Assembly: GCA_045837725.1 (NCBI GenBank) | Contig: JBEWZL010000126.1 | Coordinates: 248,001 to 312,000, forward strand | Length of the DNA stretch: 64,000 bases | Reading direction: 5' to 3' | DNA from: Vermamoeba vermiformis | Taxonomy: Eukaryota; Tubulinea; Echinamoebida | In this document: in pieces, positions 35,811-49,018 of the stretch | Numbering within the stretch: the first letter of the stretch is position 1 | Layout of the letters: every line of letters begins with the position of its first letter | Position numbers and translations under genes: made by a program | Notes under the pieces: generated by a model | The model's database searches: none | Told to the model about the DNA's origin: nothing | The model's input: only the letters and a program-made list of their open reading frames with translations

Positions 35811-37555
35811 ATGCAAAATTACATTTTAACAGGTCTTTGCTTGCTGGCGACGATTGGACTTTATGGAACCGCTTCTGCGGTAGAACCGATCTGGATTTCT
35901 CCCTTGACCGTTAACCCCGGAGGCAAGTTTGACCTTTTTGTAATTAAGCAAAGTCAAAATATATCTATTTACCTACGCAAGATATTGCAGATACCAACAT
36001 TATTTAATTTAGATTTAATTTTCAAGACAAAATAAATAAAGCCTTTTTGGTAGATTTAAACTAATAAATTGTAGCGGATATCCCCGAAAGCTACGACGCC
36101 AGCAAGAACGTGTGGGCAAACATTTCCACAGGTGCCGGTTCTCGCGGAGTAATGCCGATCGTGGCTATGGATTCGAAGGGCATTCTTTGGATCCTCGGTG
36201 GTACTGTTAATCGTGACAACACCGGTGATAGTCTGTTCAACGTATGGAACTATAATCCTAAAACTGATCAATACCGTTATGTTTGGGGAAGTAGCGACAC
36301 CGCTCGATCTGATCCGATAAACGTTGGTGAGCTGAGAGTGCCCAATGAACTCAATCATCCTGGTAAAATATACTACTCATTAAGCACTATCGATAAGAAC
36401 GATAATATATGGTTTGCTTCTTCCGAGCACGACGGCGAGTTGTGGATGTTCAACACCACATCCATGTTGTTCACGAGAATGCAAGGAACATATCCGGACA
36501 CTGGTTTGGTAAGTATTGGGGCTGAACCAGGTCAACCTGCCCAGGACGTATGGCCTGGCTTTGTAGAAGCAGCGTGCATGATCACTGACTCGATGAACAA
36601 CCTCTGGATCTTGGCCGGTGCCAACAGCAACGGCTACACTAACACTGTTTGGCACTTCAACACGACATCATACTTGTGGACCTTCATCGCTGGAGACCCA
36701 ACGCAAGAACTTGCTCTAAATCACAACGCAACATTCTATGGTGGTACTTGGGCTCCTGGTTGTTTCGTCGATGAGAACGACAAAGTGTGGTTGTTCGGTG
36801 GCTACGGCAGAACACGTGACTCTTATGCCAATTATGGTAGTCTGTGGACATTTGATACACGTGGCAGTAGACAGTGGGTACTTGAATGGGGCGTTGACAC
36901 AGCGCAAAGCCTTCCGTTGTCCGTGTCATCTAACTACGACCCTGACAATCGTCCTGGCTCTGGTCAAGGCCAAATCCTCGTTGACCGGTTGGATGGCACG
37001 CTCATGATGGTGCCCAACGGTGGTAATAACGATGCAGGTGACTTGGGCCTGTTGAACCAATTGTGGCTGTACAACAAGACCTTGAAGCAGTGGAAGCTCG
37101 TGCACGGTGACACGAGCTCACTCGATGCTGCTGCTGACTATGTGAGCTATCGTCAGACTGGCAATAGTTATCCTGGCTCATTTTACCCTGGTCGTGGTAT
37201 CGACATGAACGGTGATGTGTACATTGTTGGTGGTGGCGTTGGTCCTTTTACCGCTGTCCCTAATCGCAATGACATCTGGCTCATTCCCAACGATCAGTGT
37301 TCTTCTCCAACTGCCAACAAATGTGATGCCAACGCTGATTGTATCGAGGAGATGTTCGGTTACTCGTGTGCCTGCAAACAAGGCTACACAGGTGATGGAT
37401 TCACGTGCACACCTGCTCCTGTTGCTCCAATTGCCGTTCCCGTTGGTGCTCCTGGGCCTGTCACGCCTGTCGCTGCCACCCCAAAGAAACAAACGAGCAG
37501 TGCTTCAGTCATTGGCTCTGCCGTCGCTTTAATGGCACTCGTTATAGCTTTGTAG
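35811..37555 (+). CDS. Kelch-like propeller plus EGF surface protein, copy 2
   Basis: Two exons (35811-35922, 36075-37555), 530 residues. Same plan as the copy 120 bp upstream: signal peptide (MQNYILTGLCLLATIGLYGT), W-rich propeller (GILWILGGTVNRDNTGDSLF, DKVWLFGGYGRTRDSY, NQLWLYNKTLKQWKLVHGD), EGF module (CDANADCIEEMFGYSCACKQ, GYTGDGFTC) and C-terminal hydrophobic tail (ASVIGSAVALMALVIAL). The intron sits at the same place and phase as in copy 1, but its donor is GC (GCAAGT) instead of GT; the frame is kept only if this GC-AG intron is removed. A short relic of a third copy lies at 39440-39550. Confidence 0.85.
35923..36074 (+). other. GC-AG intron in Kelch-EGF copy 2
   Basis: Exon 1 ends CCCCGGAG and is followed by GCAAGT; the intron ends ATTGTAG. 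Joining 35922 to 36075 gives an uninterrupted frame (NPGADIPESYDA) that matches copy 1 around the same junction (NPNIDESVAIMESY). The GCAAGT sextet is the usual form of non-canonical GC donors, so this is a true GC-AG intron and not a sequencing slip. Confidence 0.8.
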
Positions 37556-37819
37556 ACAGTTCTTTTTGCGTTGAACAATTTAACCATGAATCAACTTCAT
37601 TATTAAAATAGGTATTCAATCATTTTGACTCCAGCTCGAAAAAAGTTGTCGCAATAACGTAAAAATAGCTATCGCCAGGTATATTTAATTCAAATGTATC
37701 GATTTGGAATCGTTATTTATTATGTTTGTAGGTCAAGTAAGATAGAATCTCGGGTATGATTAAAGAACTGTGCTAATCTATACTCTGAAGAGAAGTCAGT
37801 GTTACTGATTGATCTTCCG

Positions 37820-39274
37820 TTATTCCGAGTCGTCGATATCGCTGCCGATTGATTCCTGATCGAAAGACGTCTTGGGCAGGTGCTCAGGTTTTGTGGTTGC
37901 ATCAGTGACAATGATCGCAGCGTTGAAGTAAATGTTGTCAATGGCCTCTTCCAAGGACTCGTTACCCGTGTGCATAGCGCCTTCTTGGTGATGCTTATAG
38001 ACTTCCAAGCCCTTCTTGTTCCAAAAGAAGACTGTCGTTGGCTTCTCCTTGTCGGACACTTTCTCTCCACGCATCATTCGCTCCATATCTTCATTCAAGA
38101 AGCGATAGACTTTGCCGTGAATATAGTAAGTCACAGGATATTCATCATTTTTTGAATTGTCGCTGTAATGTTGACTGACAACAACGGGAAGAAGTTCAAT
38201 GGAGAATGCAGGATCTTTTGACAACTCTTCGTACAACGCTCTGTCGCTGCCTTTGAGGCTCTTCAACGAGATGCCTTTTTGAGTGTAATCGAACTCGGTC
38301 AATATGCCAACCTTCTTGTGCGGAGAGTTCTTGATGGCACCAATGAGCGATGCAATGTTGTGATCCATTTTGACCGGTTTGGTGCGTTTGAAAGTGACAG
38401 CAAGAGGGGTCTTCGGAACGGACTCGTTGTCTTTGCAGATGTTGTACGTCAATGCCACACGAGTGCCTTTGATGACTGGCATAATTTCATGCTCGCGGTC
38501 ACAGAAGAACGCGGTCACTGAATGGTTTTCAGTGAACGTTTCATCGTTGTGACGGATGACCAACTCTCCACCCTTGTTAGCTGGTTGAAGTCGGATAACC
38601 ATCGTGCCGACCATATTAGGGTAACGAGGAGTATCTTTGTGAGCCTTGAAGTGACCCCCTTGTTCGTACATGTTCAATTTGTACGGCTCCAAGTACAACG
38701 TGTCGTCTTGAAACTCGTCTTGAACTTTCTCTAACAGCTTCTCCAATGCGACTCTATGAGGCGAGAAATCTTTGGTTTTTCCTTTTATTGCTTCCACGTA
38801 GAAGCCTAATCTTTCGTAGTCGATGGTCAGTCCAGATCGCACATCTGGATCAACTTTTGTAGTCATCGAGGCCAAGTCACCGAACGGAGCAGGAGCGCAT
38901 TGTTGCTTAATTGCATCGATTTTAAGGCTCCATTGGTTTCCGCATTCAACGAACGAGCCGTCAGAAGCCTTGATCTGCAAATTAAATTGTCCAAGAGCGG
39001 TCTGACCAAGATTAAAGGCAAAGCTGAGAGATTTATACGCGTTTTTAACTGCATCTCGTAGCTTTTTATCAGAATCTGCTGGCTGTTGGTCGCCTTCTTC
39101 TGCTTCATCGTCTTCCGAATCCGAATCCGAATCTTCGCCACGGACCTTACCACTCTCTTCGGCCAATCTTCCGATGGGAGTGCCATTTTTTTTGATGTTG
39201 TTGATAAGTTTGTAGAAAGTGTGGTACTTGAGGATCTGTTCCGTGACGACTTGAGTTTGATCCGCGATTTCCAT
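37820..39274 (-). CDS. 2OG-Fe(II) oxygenase (prolyl-4-hydroxylase-like), single exon
   Basis: An uninterrupted 484-codon frame. After an acidic low-complexity segment (residues 45-70, EDSDSDSEDDEAEEGDQQ) a double-stranded beta-helix core is seen: YKLNMYEQGGHFKAHKDTPR gives H212 and D214, MVGTMVIRLQPANKGGELVI is the typical GT..I.L....GGEL strand pair, and EHEIMPVIKGTRVALTYN gives H262 and R272. This is the 2OG-Fe(II) dioxygenase superfamily, nearest in layout to P4HA/PHYH-like cytosolic proteins. The C-terminal 200 residues are unknown and end in an acidic tail (ESIGSDIDDSE). There is no signal peptide. The lack of introns is striking against its intron-rich neighbours and fits horizontal transfer or a retrocopy. 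Confidence 0.85.
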   Translation of the reverse strand: MEIADQTQVVTEQILKYHTFYKLINNIKKNGTPIGRLAEESGKVRGEDSDSDSEDDEAEEGDQQPADSDKKLRDAVKNAYKSLSFAFNLGQTALGQFNLQIKASDGSFVECGNQWSLKIDAIKQQCAPAPFGDLASMTTKVDPDVRSGLTIDYERLGFYVEAIKGKTKDFSPHRVALEKLLEKVQDEFQDDTLYLEPYKLNMYEQGGHFKAHKDTPRYPNMVGTMVIRLQPANKGGELVIRHNDETFTENHSVTAFFCDREHEIMPVIKGTRVALTYNICKDNESVPKTPLAVTFKRTKPVKMDHNIASLIGAIKNSPHKKVGILTEFDYTQKGISLKSLKGSDRALYEELSKDPAFSIELLPVVVSQHYSDNSKNDEYPVTYYIHGKVYRFLNEDMERMMRGEKVSDKEKPTTVFFWNKKGLEVYKHHQEGAMHTGNESLEEAIDNIYFNAAIIVTDATTKPEHLPKTSFDQESIGSDIDDSE

Positions 39275-39439
39275 TTGCAGGAAGTAGTAGTAGTAGTAAT
39301 TTGATTGATTAGTTGTTGACTCCTTCTTTTACGTGGAAAACAAATGACCCAAAAAAATCTTCAGCAGTTGTCACAACAAAAAAAGTTGCTTTTGCTGCAA
39401 ATTGCCGGGCATTGTAATCTCGAGCTCTTTTCTCAGAAA

Positions 39440-39550
39440 GCACGTGCGTTAAGTCTTCTGCGTGCAAACAAGGCTATATTCGCGCACTCAGTCTTAGTGC
39501 TGCCGTCACGCCTGCCGCAACCGTTCTGCTGTTGCTTTGATGGGACCGGA
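39440..39550 (+). pseudogene. Relic of a Kelch-EGF gene 3' end
   Basis: The piece GCGTGCAAACAAGGCTATAT matches copy 1 (GTGTGCAAACAAGGCTATAT), which encodes CKQGYI of the EGF module. Further on, GTCACGCCTGCCGC and GTTGCTTTGATGGGAC correspond to GTCACGCCTGTCGC and GTCGCTTTAATGGCAC of copy 2, that is, the spacer and GPI tail. The order is the same but material between the pieces is missing. About 110 bp remain, so the family once had at least three members here. Confidence 0.65.
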
Positions 39551-39638
39551 TCTCTCGGAACACTCTAAGAAATAAAGATTAGTCTTCGTGTCTGCGTTTA
39601 ATAATAGATTGCGTAACTGACTCACGTATACGTAATAT

Positions 39639-40401
39639 TTAATTCTTTTGTGCCCATTTTTCGCGCCTAATTTTGTTGAACACGAGCTCGCTGTCTTTAC
39701 CAACACCAAGATCACCCAATCTAGCATTGTCATCCGATAGCCTGGTGTTACCGTGTTGTAGGACGTATGTACGCCATATATACTTCCTATATATTCCGGA
39801 TATAAGACGTTTGAAGATATTTGTAAGCAGATTTGGTTGCCCAGGTACGTACCAGCTTATTTTTCTGGGTTCCATGGCGTCTTTCTTCTTGTTTTGAAAT
39901 TACCCGCTTTAATCCTTGCTTGACATCGTGCACTGTTGATTCGCTCGAGACTACTAATGCTAAACCAACGAAAATAAAATTGTCAAATCCAGATGTACGA
40001 TTTAAAACGATTTTCGGATAATCTTTTATAGTTTTATAGTTTAAATATTGTCTTTAATATTAGTGATATTATTCGCCACTTAAATAATTGATTCAAAGTC
40101 GCAGGTGAATAACAAAAATAATTTATGGTAACTTACGTATCTTCTCGCCAGTAAATTTCACTACGTAAATATTGAACGCACTGCCCGTCTCTATTTTAAT
40201 TAAATTTTCGATATAATCGCTGTCTATTTCTGCAGGCAAATCTGTCAAAAGCTCATCAGCCTTCAATGACGCCAATAGCATTTGTTGCTCTTCTAGTGAT
40301 AATTTTTCAACCTTGTTAAACAACCCTGCATATTCTCGAGCTAATTTTCCTCGCTTTTCAACAGGAGGACGATTATCTTCGCCAATCTGATCGACATCCA
40401 T
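39639..40401 (-). CDS. SNRNP25: U11/U12 snRNP 25 kDa protein (one frame interruption)
   Basis: Three exons (40401-40137, 40022-39853, 39786-39639). The N-terminal part is helical (MDVDQIGEDNRPPVEKRGKL, SLEEQQMLLASLKADELLTD). The ubiquitin-like C-terminal half is diagnostic: SSESTVHDVKQGLKRVISKQ, then KISWKYIWRTYVLQHGNTRL and LGDLGVGKDSELVFNKIRR, close to human SNRNP25 (HISWSYVWRTYHL, KLRDYGIRNRDEVSFIKKLR). The protein belongs to the U11/U12 di-snRNP, so the organism is predicted to have a minor spliceosome. Exons sum to 583 nt, one base too many; the frame moves by one near 39885-39893 (AAA CAA GAA GAA), and skipping one base there restores the exact spacing to the human protein. Error, mutation or recoding remain open. 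Confidence 0.8.
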
Positions 40402-40619
40402 CCAAAAAAATGTTTGCGACCTTCTTACTCGTTCTCAAAATATTTACAGAAATATAGTGCAGTAGTATAGTGTTAGTACACGTCACGAAACGATAAATAA
40501 TTTGCTCGAAACCTTTCATTGTATTTTCGCACAATTAAAAAACTCAGTTCGCGCGCTCAAAAAATCTCGTTGCGGGCAAGATTATCTTTATTTTCAATAC
40601 CTTAGAAACGGAATAAGGC
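40402..40619. promoter_or_regulatory. Bidirectional promoter region SNRNP25 / LRR-PIN gene
   Basis: Only 218 bp separate two divergent start codons (40401 minus, 40620 plus), so both core promoters must lie here or overlap. No TATA box or other named element is obvious; the DNA is AT-rich with a CGCGCTC element near 40551. Confidence 0.5.
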
Positions 40620-43600
40620 ATGTCTACTCAAGATACGCCTAAAAAGCCAAAACAAAAGCCTAATCCGCCAACACCAAAAGGCGGTGCAGCTAAAAGTTCG
40701 CCAGCAAAATCTCCAGCAAAGCAAGGAGCTGGATCTGCGCCAAAAAGTAGCCCGCAAAAGTCACCTGCGGTACGAACAGGCAAAATAAGTCCATTTAAAC
40801 CGAGGCAAGTCTTTGAAAATCCTGGATGTATCTTTCTGGTCGTATTGTGACCAGAAACAACTTTGATTTCATTTTTAAACTAACATTTATTGTGTATCAT
40901 ATCAAATTTAACGTTTTACGAATGAATTGGAGTTCATGTTTAATTACAAAAATTTTTTCTTTGTAACGCGGTAAAATTAACGTTTGATTTAATTTCAGAG
41001 ATCGAGCCCCTTCACCGAATAAAGGTATGAATATTATTATATCCTAATTTAACAGTATTTCACAAAAAGTTTTGCATAAAGCAAATTTGATCGTGATCTA
41101 ACAAACTGATGATTGATTTTAGGCAAGAAAAAGGCTAGTAAGCACAATATAGTATTCAACAAAGGATATTTCGCTTCTTGCGTCGAAAAATTACCCAACA
41201 ACAACTACGAAATTCATTGCTACGATGTTGGCTTGACGGATGTGGATGTCAAGAACTTTTTCAGCTACCTCGAGAAGTTCTTCTTTGGCGATGGTACCGA
41301 TGAAGAAGTTAAAGTAGAGAGCAACGATGATAATACTAATAGCGTACAGGCTGACGCTAATAAGGAGATCTTTAGTCCTGCCAAAGGTAAATCCATTTTC
41401 AGCTCGAATTGCCTAAATTTGTTTCATATTCTCCTAAAATTATATTAAATATATAACATTAATATGCAGCTATTAACTCTTATTCTTATATAGCCGCAAC
41501 TCTCCCTGTAACAGGATCAAATCTGGATCCGTTGCCGATCAAGCCACGAGTGACGATCAAGAACTTGAATTTGTTCAATAACAAGATTGGAGATGTTGGA
41601 GTTGAAACGATATTGAAGTTCTGCTTAGACAATTATGTCTATGTTCAAAACTTCAAGTTTTTTGGCAATCAGATCGGCGATGGTGGCGTGAACAGCTTTG
41701 TCAAATTCTTAGAAAAAACGAATTATCCACCTTACGAAATACATCTTAGTCATAATAGACTAAGTACAGCGAGTGCGGAGAGTTTGTTAATGTCGTTACA
41801 TCATAGCACGAAATATCCGTTGCCTTTTATGGGCAAGAAAGGTACGCTACGTTTTATCAATTTTATTTTTTATTTGCGACATACACCCGCAAATGAAAAA
41901 TCGAAGAATTTTAAAAAATCGCTAATTCACATACTAAAATTTTGAATTTGCAGTGCCGCTGTGGCTAAGATTGGAGCATAATTTTATCTCAAGCGAAGAT
42001 TGTTTGCATTATTTGAACAAAGAAAGCTGTTCATATTGCCTAATTGAGAATAAGGATGGCCTTTGCACGAATCGATCGTGCAGAAGAGAAGCAAAGATTC
42101 ATTTGGTGTACTTGAACTTCCAATACTATCACCCTATATTATCAAAGATTAGAAGAGACATGTTAAGCACAACACCTGCAAATATCGATGCAAATAACAC
42201 GAACGATTTGACGAGCAAATTGTCTTCGTTATCAATCAACACTCCAAATAAGGCAAATCAGCCTCAAGCCAAGAAACAAAGTCCATTGATGATATTCTTA
42301 GACACCAATGTTATAATTAGAATGCTCAAATCAACCAATGGATTCTCATTTCAAAATATCTTGCTGCGACACCAGCAGAAAAAACTCGTTTGCAATCCCG
42401 GAAATTTCAAGGATTCAGTGTACTTCGTCATCACCGATACTGTCGTCAGCGAGCTCGATGGACTCACTAAGAGTGGTGTTGTGCAGCCTGGTGCTTTAGA
42501 CTCGGTTATCAGTCGCGGATCTCACGCAGGTAAAAAAACAAATTTTTTTCATCCTCGAAATTTCGATCATTTTTACACGATCTAAACCTTAAAAAGACCT
42601 TGTTTTATTAATGCTGATGTTGTTTTAGGATTGATTATCTTGTTGGGAGCTTTCCAAGGTGAAAAACTTTTGGAATGGTTTGGCACACGAACAGTGTCGA
42701 ATTCGAACATCAGATCCAACAGCCAAAATGACCGCGTGATCATTGACATTGCGCTGAATTGGAGCCAAGCTATTGGCGAGCCAGGCAGTGTAGTGCTACT
42801 GACCGACGATAAGAACGCTCGTATGGTACGGATCCATATTACATTGTACTTAATAGGAAGTAGACGTCTAATCGTACTTTAGGTTGCGTTAGCGGAAAAA
42901 CTACCTGCAATAGGCTGGATGGATCTTCACAGCAAGATTTCTAACTTGCCTGGAGTAAGTTCAAAAATATTTGACACGTGTCACTTTTGACATCTTAGGG
43001 TGATTAGGGTAGCTAATGTTTTTCATGATAGGATGCTAAATGGAACTCGAGCTACCTCCGTAAAATCGTTGCTGAGGTCGGTGGGCCAATGCTGTCAAAT
43101 CTAATGAACGAAACGAGCGCTGGATTAGGCCTTGGCGTGTCACCAATGAAAAAACACCGTGTAAGCCAGATAGCATTTGTTTTCGGTCAGATTGAAATCA
43201 ATATTTACCATATTTGGAAATAGGTTTTGGCGGATGAATTAGCGAGACTTGAAGAGTTGGTGAAAGGCTTGGAAACTGAGCAAAAGAAAGAAAAAGACGA
43301 AGCGTTGACTTTGATTAAATCTATCAAAGGATTCTTCGAAAATAGATTTGAAAAGTCAATTCCGCAGCAATTGAAACAAGCCATGTTGCCGGACAGTATT
43401 GAAGAAGAAATTCCTGCGGCAGAAGTGACCGAAGAAATTACAATTGAATCTACCACGACGACCGTAACCACCGAGATTATAACGCCTATTGATCCTGTGA
43501 ATATTCCTACTAGTGCAGAGAAGAAAAAGAAAAAGAAGAAAAAGAAAGCTAAGAAACCGAAACAGATCGAGAAAAACGAATCCGAATCTGAAGAACAAAA

Positions 43601-43781
43601 ACAACAAAACAAGAAAACTTCTGCCGTTGCCGCTAATTATACTGAAGATAATCCAGTTGCTGCACCAGTAACGGAGGCCAAATTGGAAGAAACAATCATG
43701 AAGGCGGAAGTAAAAATTGAAGTCATCCCACCCGTTAAACAAGAGGTGAACGAGGAGCAAAAACAAGCAGAAAAAAATTAA
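40620..43781 (+). CDS. LRR plus PIN-domain protein
   Basis: Nine exons (40620-40804, 40999-41024, 41123-41386, 41494-41841, 41954-42529, 42629-42825, 42883-42954, 43032-43160, 43224-43781) join in frame to 784 residues. Order: a Lys/Pro/Ser-rich N-terminus; RI-type leucine-rich repeats (LNLFNNKIGDVGVETILKFC, FFGNQIGDGGVNSFVKFLEK, YEIHLSHNRLSTASAESLL); a small Cys cluster (CSYCLIENKDGLCTNRSCRR); a PIN domain with MIFLDTNVIIRML, ITDTVVSELDGL, NDRVIIDIALNW and VVLLTDDKNARMVALA supplying the conserved acidic residues of PIN ribonucleases such as SWT1; and a charged tail with a poly-lysine run. I infer a nuclear RNA-surveillance endonuclease with LRRs as a targeting module. The first intron has a GC donor. 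Confidence 0.8.
40805..40998 (+). other. GC-AG intron in the LRR-PIN gene
   Basis: Exon 1 ends AAACCGAG before GCAAGT; the intron ends AATTTCAG. The join gives FKPRDRAPSPNKGKKKASK in frame and the nine exons then sum to a multiple of three (2355 nt). Reading through instead reaches a stop within about 15 codons. Confidence 0.75.
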
Positions 43782-43952
43782 TACAATAAATAGCGATTTT
43801 AACAATACCTGATTAATTAGTAAAAAATTGACTTTGTTGTAAAGTGTTTTCAATTATTGATCCGGATCCGAAGATCACTTTCTTTCGTTACACTATAATC
43901 TGTAGGTGGTTCAATAATTTTACACGTTTTATTTGTAATTATAACGTAATTA

Positions 43953-46848
43953 TTAATCTTCTTGCGATTCAACAATTTTTCTTCGTGAAAGAGTGCTAGA
44001 TCCTCTATTGCTATTGTATCCTTGGTCTTCTTTCACCAATCTCTCAGTCACGTACTTTGCAGCGTCGTCAATCGAATCGTAAACGGTGTCTCCGCCTGTA
44101 GGCTCGATAATTCCTGAACGCACAAAATTGATTTTCAAACTGCCCTTCAACTTCACAAAGCACACAAAAACATTGCGCTGTCTGTAATTGTCCATCATTT
44201 CATGAAGCACTTGCAACGCACTATAGGTAATGAAATATTAATAACAGCACATACAATATGTATATTGTATGGCTAAATTATTAATATTAAGTCAGTTTTA
44301 AACCTTGCTTAAAATTCAACAAAATTTTGTTTCAGATCCATCCCAAGGACAGAACATCATTCTTAATATAGTAAGTAATATGTTGATATTAATACTTACC
44401 TTGCGTCCATAGAAGCAATATAACCAGCGTGAATGATAATAGCTCGCAACTTTGGCACGTCTCGCTTTTCGGCAGGATGAACGGATCTGGATCCCAACCG
44501 TTCAATTCGTGCAAAAAGTTCTTTGACTTGAGTCACATTAGCGAAGTATAGAGCTTCTTCTATTCTAACGATCAATACACCAGGCGTCAAGTGCGCGTCA
44601 GGATGAGTTGACACGTCTTTGTATTTGTTCGTGTCACCGACTCGGCCCAAGACAGTCACGTGGGGCACTGTCGTGTGTTTGATCACCAAAAACACGCTGA
44701 TGCCGATCGAGATGAAGATGCCTTGATCGATGCCCAAGAAGATGGTCAACAGGAAGGTCAAAAAGAACAAAAAGATGTCACGGTAAGCGCGCACTTTGGT
44801 CATGAACACAATGTCTTCGAGTTCAATCAGACCAGTGGCAGCGACCATAATAATAGCAGCCATGACGACCTTGGGCAAGTAATAAAACAACGGGCCAGCG
44901 AAGAGCATTGTGACCAAGACTACAGCCGATGTAACTAAGCCGTAGACTTGTGATGTCGCGCCCATCATGTCTGCCAAACTCGTGCGCGTCAAACTGCCAA
45001 ATGCGGGATAACTGCCAAAGAAACTTCCAATCTGTGAAATACAAAAACATTAGATCCAGTGCAAAGTCACACATGTCAAATATTTTCGTCAAGTTTAAAA
45101 TTCTACGACATTATTTGGTCATTTTAATGAATCCATATTAGGCAAGTGATATGAAAGTTACGGAAAAAATGTTGTACTTAGTTAGAGGCATTCGGTTTTG
45201 ATGGAAAAAAATCAAGGCAGAAATAGGGACTTACGATGTTAGCCAAGCCAGTGGCCACGAGTTCTCTGTTCGGACTGACTTGATAATTGTGCCTAAGTGC
45301 GTACAACTTGGCCACGATAATCGACTCGACGAATCCAACAATCGCCACTGAAATTGCTGGGAAAATTGCGACTTGAAGTGTTGGCACGTCGAGTGCTGGG
45401 AATGACGGCGTTGGAAAAGACGAGTTGAAATCACCTAAGACTCTAACATTGTACTTGTCCAATCGGAGCGTAGCGCTGATAATTATTCCGGCAATGACTA
45501 CGACCAAACTCTCGGGCAAAAACCGCAAGAAATATAATCGCGGGGAGTCTTTGAAGACTTTCTTACTGACGCGGAATAATACCAAGAAAAATATGGCAAT
45601 TACTCCGATCATGAACGTGAGCCATTGTGCTTGGTAAAAATGTTCGATGACATAGACCAGTTTGTGCCATGAATGCTCGGAGTTAGCGGGCAATCCAAAC
45701 AACGTGTCCCATTGTTCGATGATGATAGTGATGGCTACTGCATTGACAAAGCCCGATAACAAAGGTCTGCTAATGACATTGTCCAAAAATCCGACGCGAA
45801 CCATGCCGAGCACGAACAAAAATAATCCTCCGACAAACGCCAAAACTCTTGCTAGATCCATGGCGTTCACTGAAGTAGGGTCATCTGGATCTACATTTTG
45901 AGCAACAATTAATGCCACCATTAAAGAGCCTACAGCATCGGGTCCCATGGCGAGTTGTCTGGATGTACCCATCAAACCGTAGACTAAAACCGGCATAAAG
46001 GCTGAATATAAGCCCATAGCTGGTGGCAAATTGGCCAAGATGGCATACGCAAGCACCTATTAAAATAGCGATTAATATCGTTACTGAGTTTCTTGAATTT
46101 TTGCGAGTACGCATCCGGTTGCAACCCGGGTTGCAAAAATGGCTTGGTTAACGAAAAGTAAACCAATAGATAGATCACAACAATAAATAGAGGTCATTTT
46201 CTATTGAATTTTTCGTGTGTACGATTAAATATTAAACATTTTTCTAACGAAAATTCGAAAATGCGGCAGAATCTTCGTACATACCAAAATATCAATAATT
46301 AAAATTTTCAATAAGGATCATATCGTAGGGAAACGGTTATAAGAACAAACAACTAGATCTGATTTTTTGGAAAAAAAAAAATCAATTAAATTTACCTGTG
46401 GAATCAGGAGGGATGAAACGGCAAGACCAGCAACCACATCTTTGAATAGTGATTTTTTAACATTGTAATTTGGCAGCCAACCAGCTACTGGAACGTAGTA
46501 TGGAAATCTGATCTTAACCTTCTGCCAAAAGGTTTGTTCGTCGCTGTCCTTTGACTTAGGATATGAATCGTCTCCATCTGGAATGCTTTTTGCTAACTTT
46601 GCAAAGCTGAGACCTTTCCTGACACTTCCAATCCGATCTTCGTTAATGACGATCTCTGCATCCGCTCTAAACGAATAATCATCGTTGTTCATTCTTCGCA
46701 TCGGCTCATAATCGTCTTCGTCGGCAATATAATGCTGAGATGGAGATGGTGAAGGCGAGGACGGGTTCTGATAGTTTGTGTTGTTGGATTCGCCCAGAAG
46801 CGGCCTCTTTTCGTTATTATTCGGTGAAATAGGCCTTGGATCTGACAT
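43953..46848 (-). CDS. SLC26/SulP anion (sulfate) transporter
   Basis: About four exons from 46848 to 43953, with a 340-bp first intron (about 46056-46395). A long disordered cytoplasmic N-terminus (MSDPRPISPNNNEKRPLLGE) precedes the SulP core: YYVPVAGWLPNYNVKKSLFK, DVVAGLAVSSLLIPQ, VLAYAILANLPPAMGLYSAF, LMGTSRQLAMGPDAVGSLMV, SGFVNAVAITIII, FGSYPAFGSLTRTSLADMMG, and ILVRIEEALYFANVTQV-like (VLIVRIEEALYFANV) at the junction with the cytoplasmic STAS domain (LRAIIIHAGYIASMDA). About 12-14 membrane helices are expected. It should move sulfate or other anions across the plasma or an inner membrane. The gene converges on the LRR-PIN gene, with 171 bp between the stops. No frame problem is seen. Confidence 0.9.
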
Positions 46849-47123
46849 GTTGTTGACTACATATGATAATTAAATAAATATGTGGTGGTTATAATACAGC
46901 TTTAAAACAAAAATAAAAAAAATCGAAAGTTACAAACAGAACACCTATGCCTTTTCCGTAACGCGATTCACAATACGGCAGCGAAAATTCTTCATAAATT
47001 TACTGTCATTAATGCTGTCGTTTGACTTATTTAGTAAATGTTTGCCTGGAAGTTCGAAACTAACGTTGAAACAGACGGATGTAGCGAGAGATCGAGATCT
47101 CGCGTAGGAAGCAATGCAATGCT

Positions 47124-48856
<1,733 letters not shown>

Positions 48857-49018
48857 TATAATTGTTTTGTGGTGAATTAGATGGTCTGATGTAGATTATT
48901 GAATGAAAAGTTTTCGGATCAAAAACACAGGCTGGAATTTCGCAGGACTTTCGAAACAAATGCAAAGTACGTCATCTAAAGCTACATTTATTTACAAACT
49001 AAAGATCATTGATCCAAC

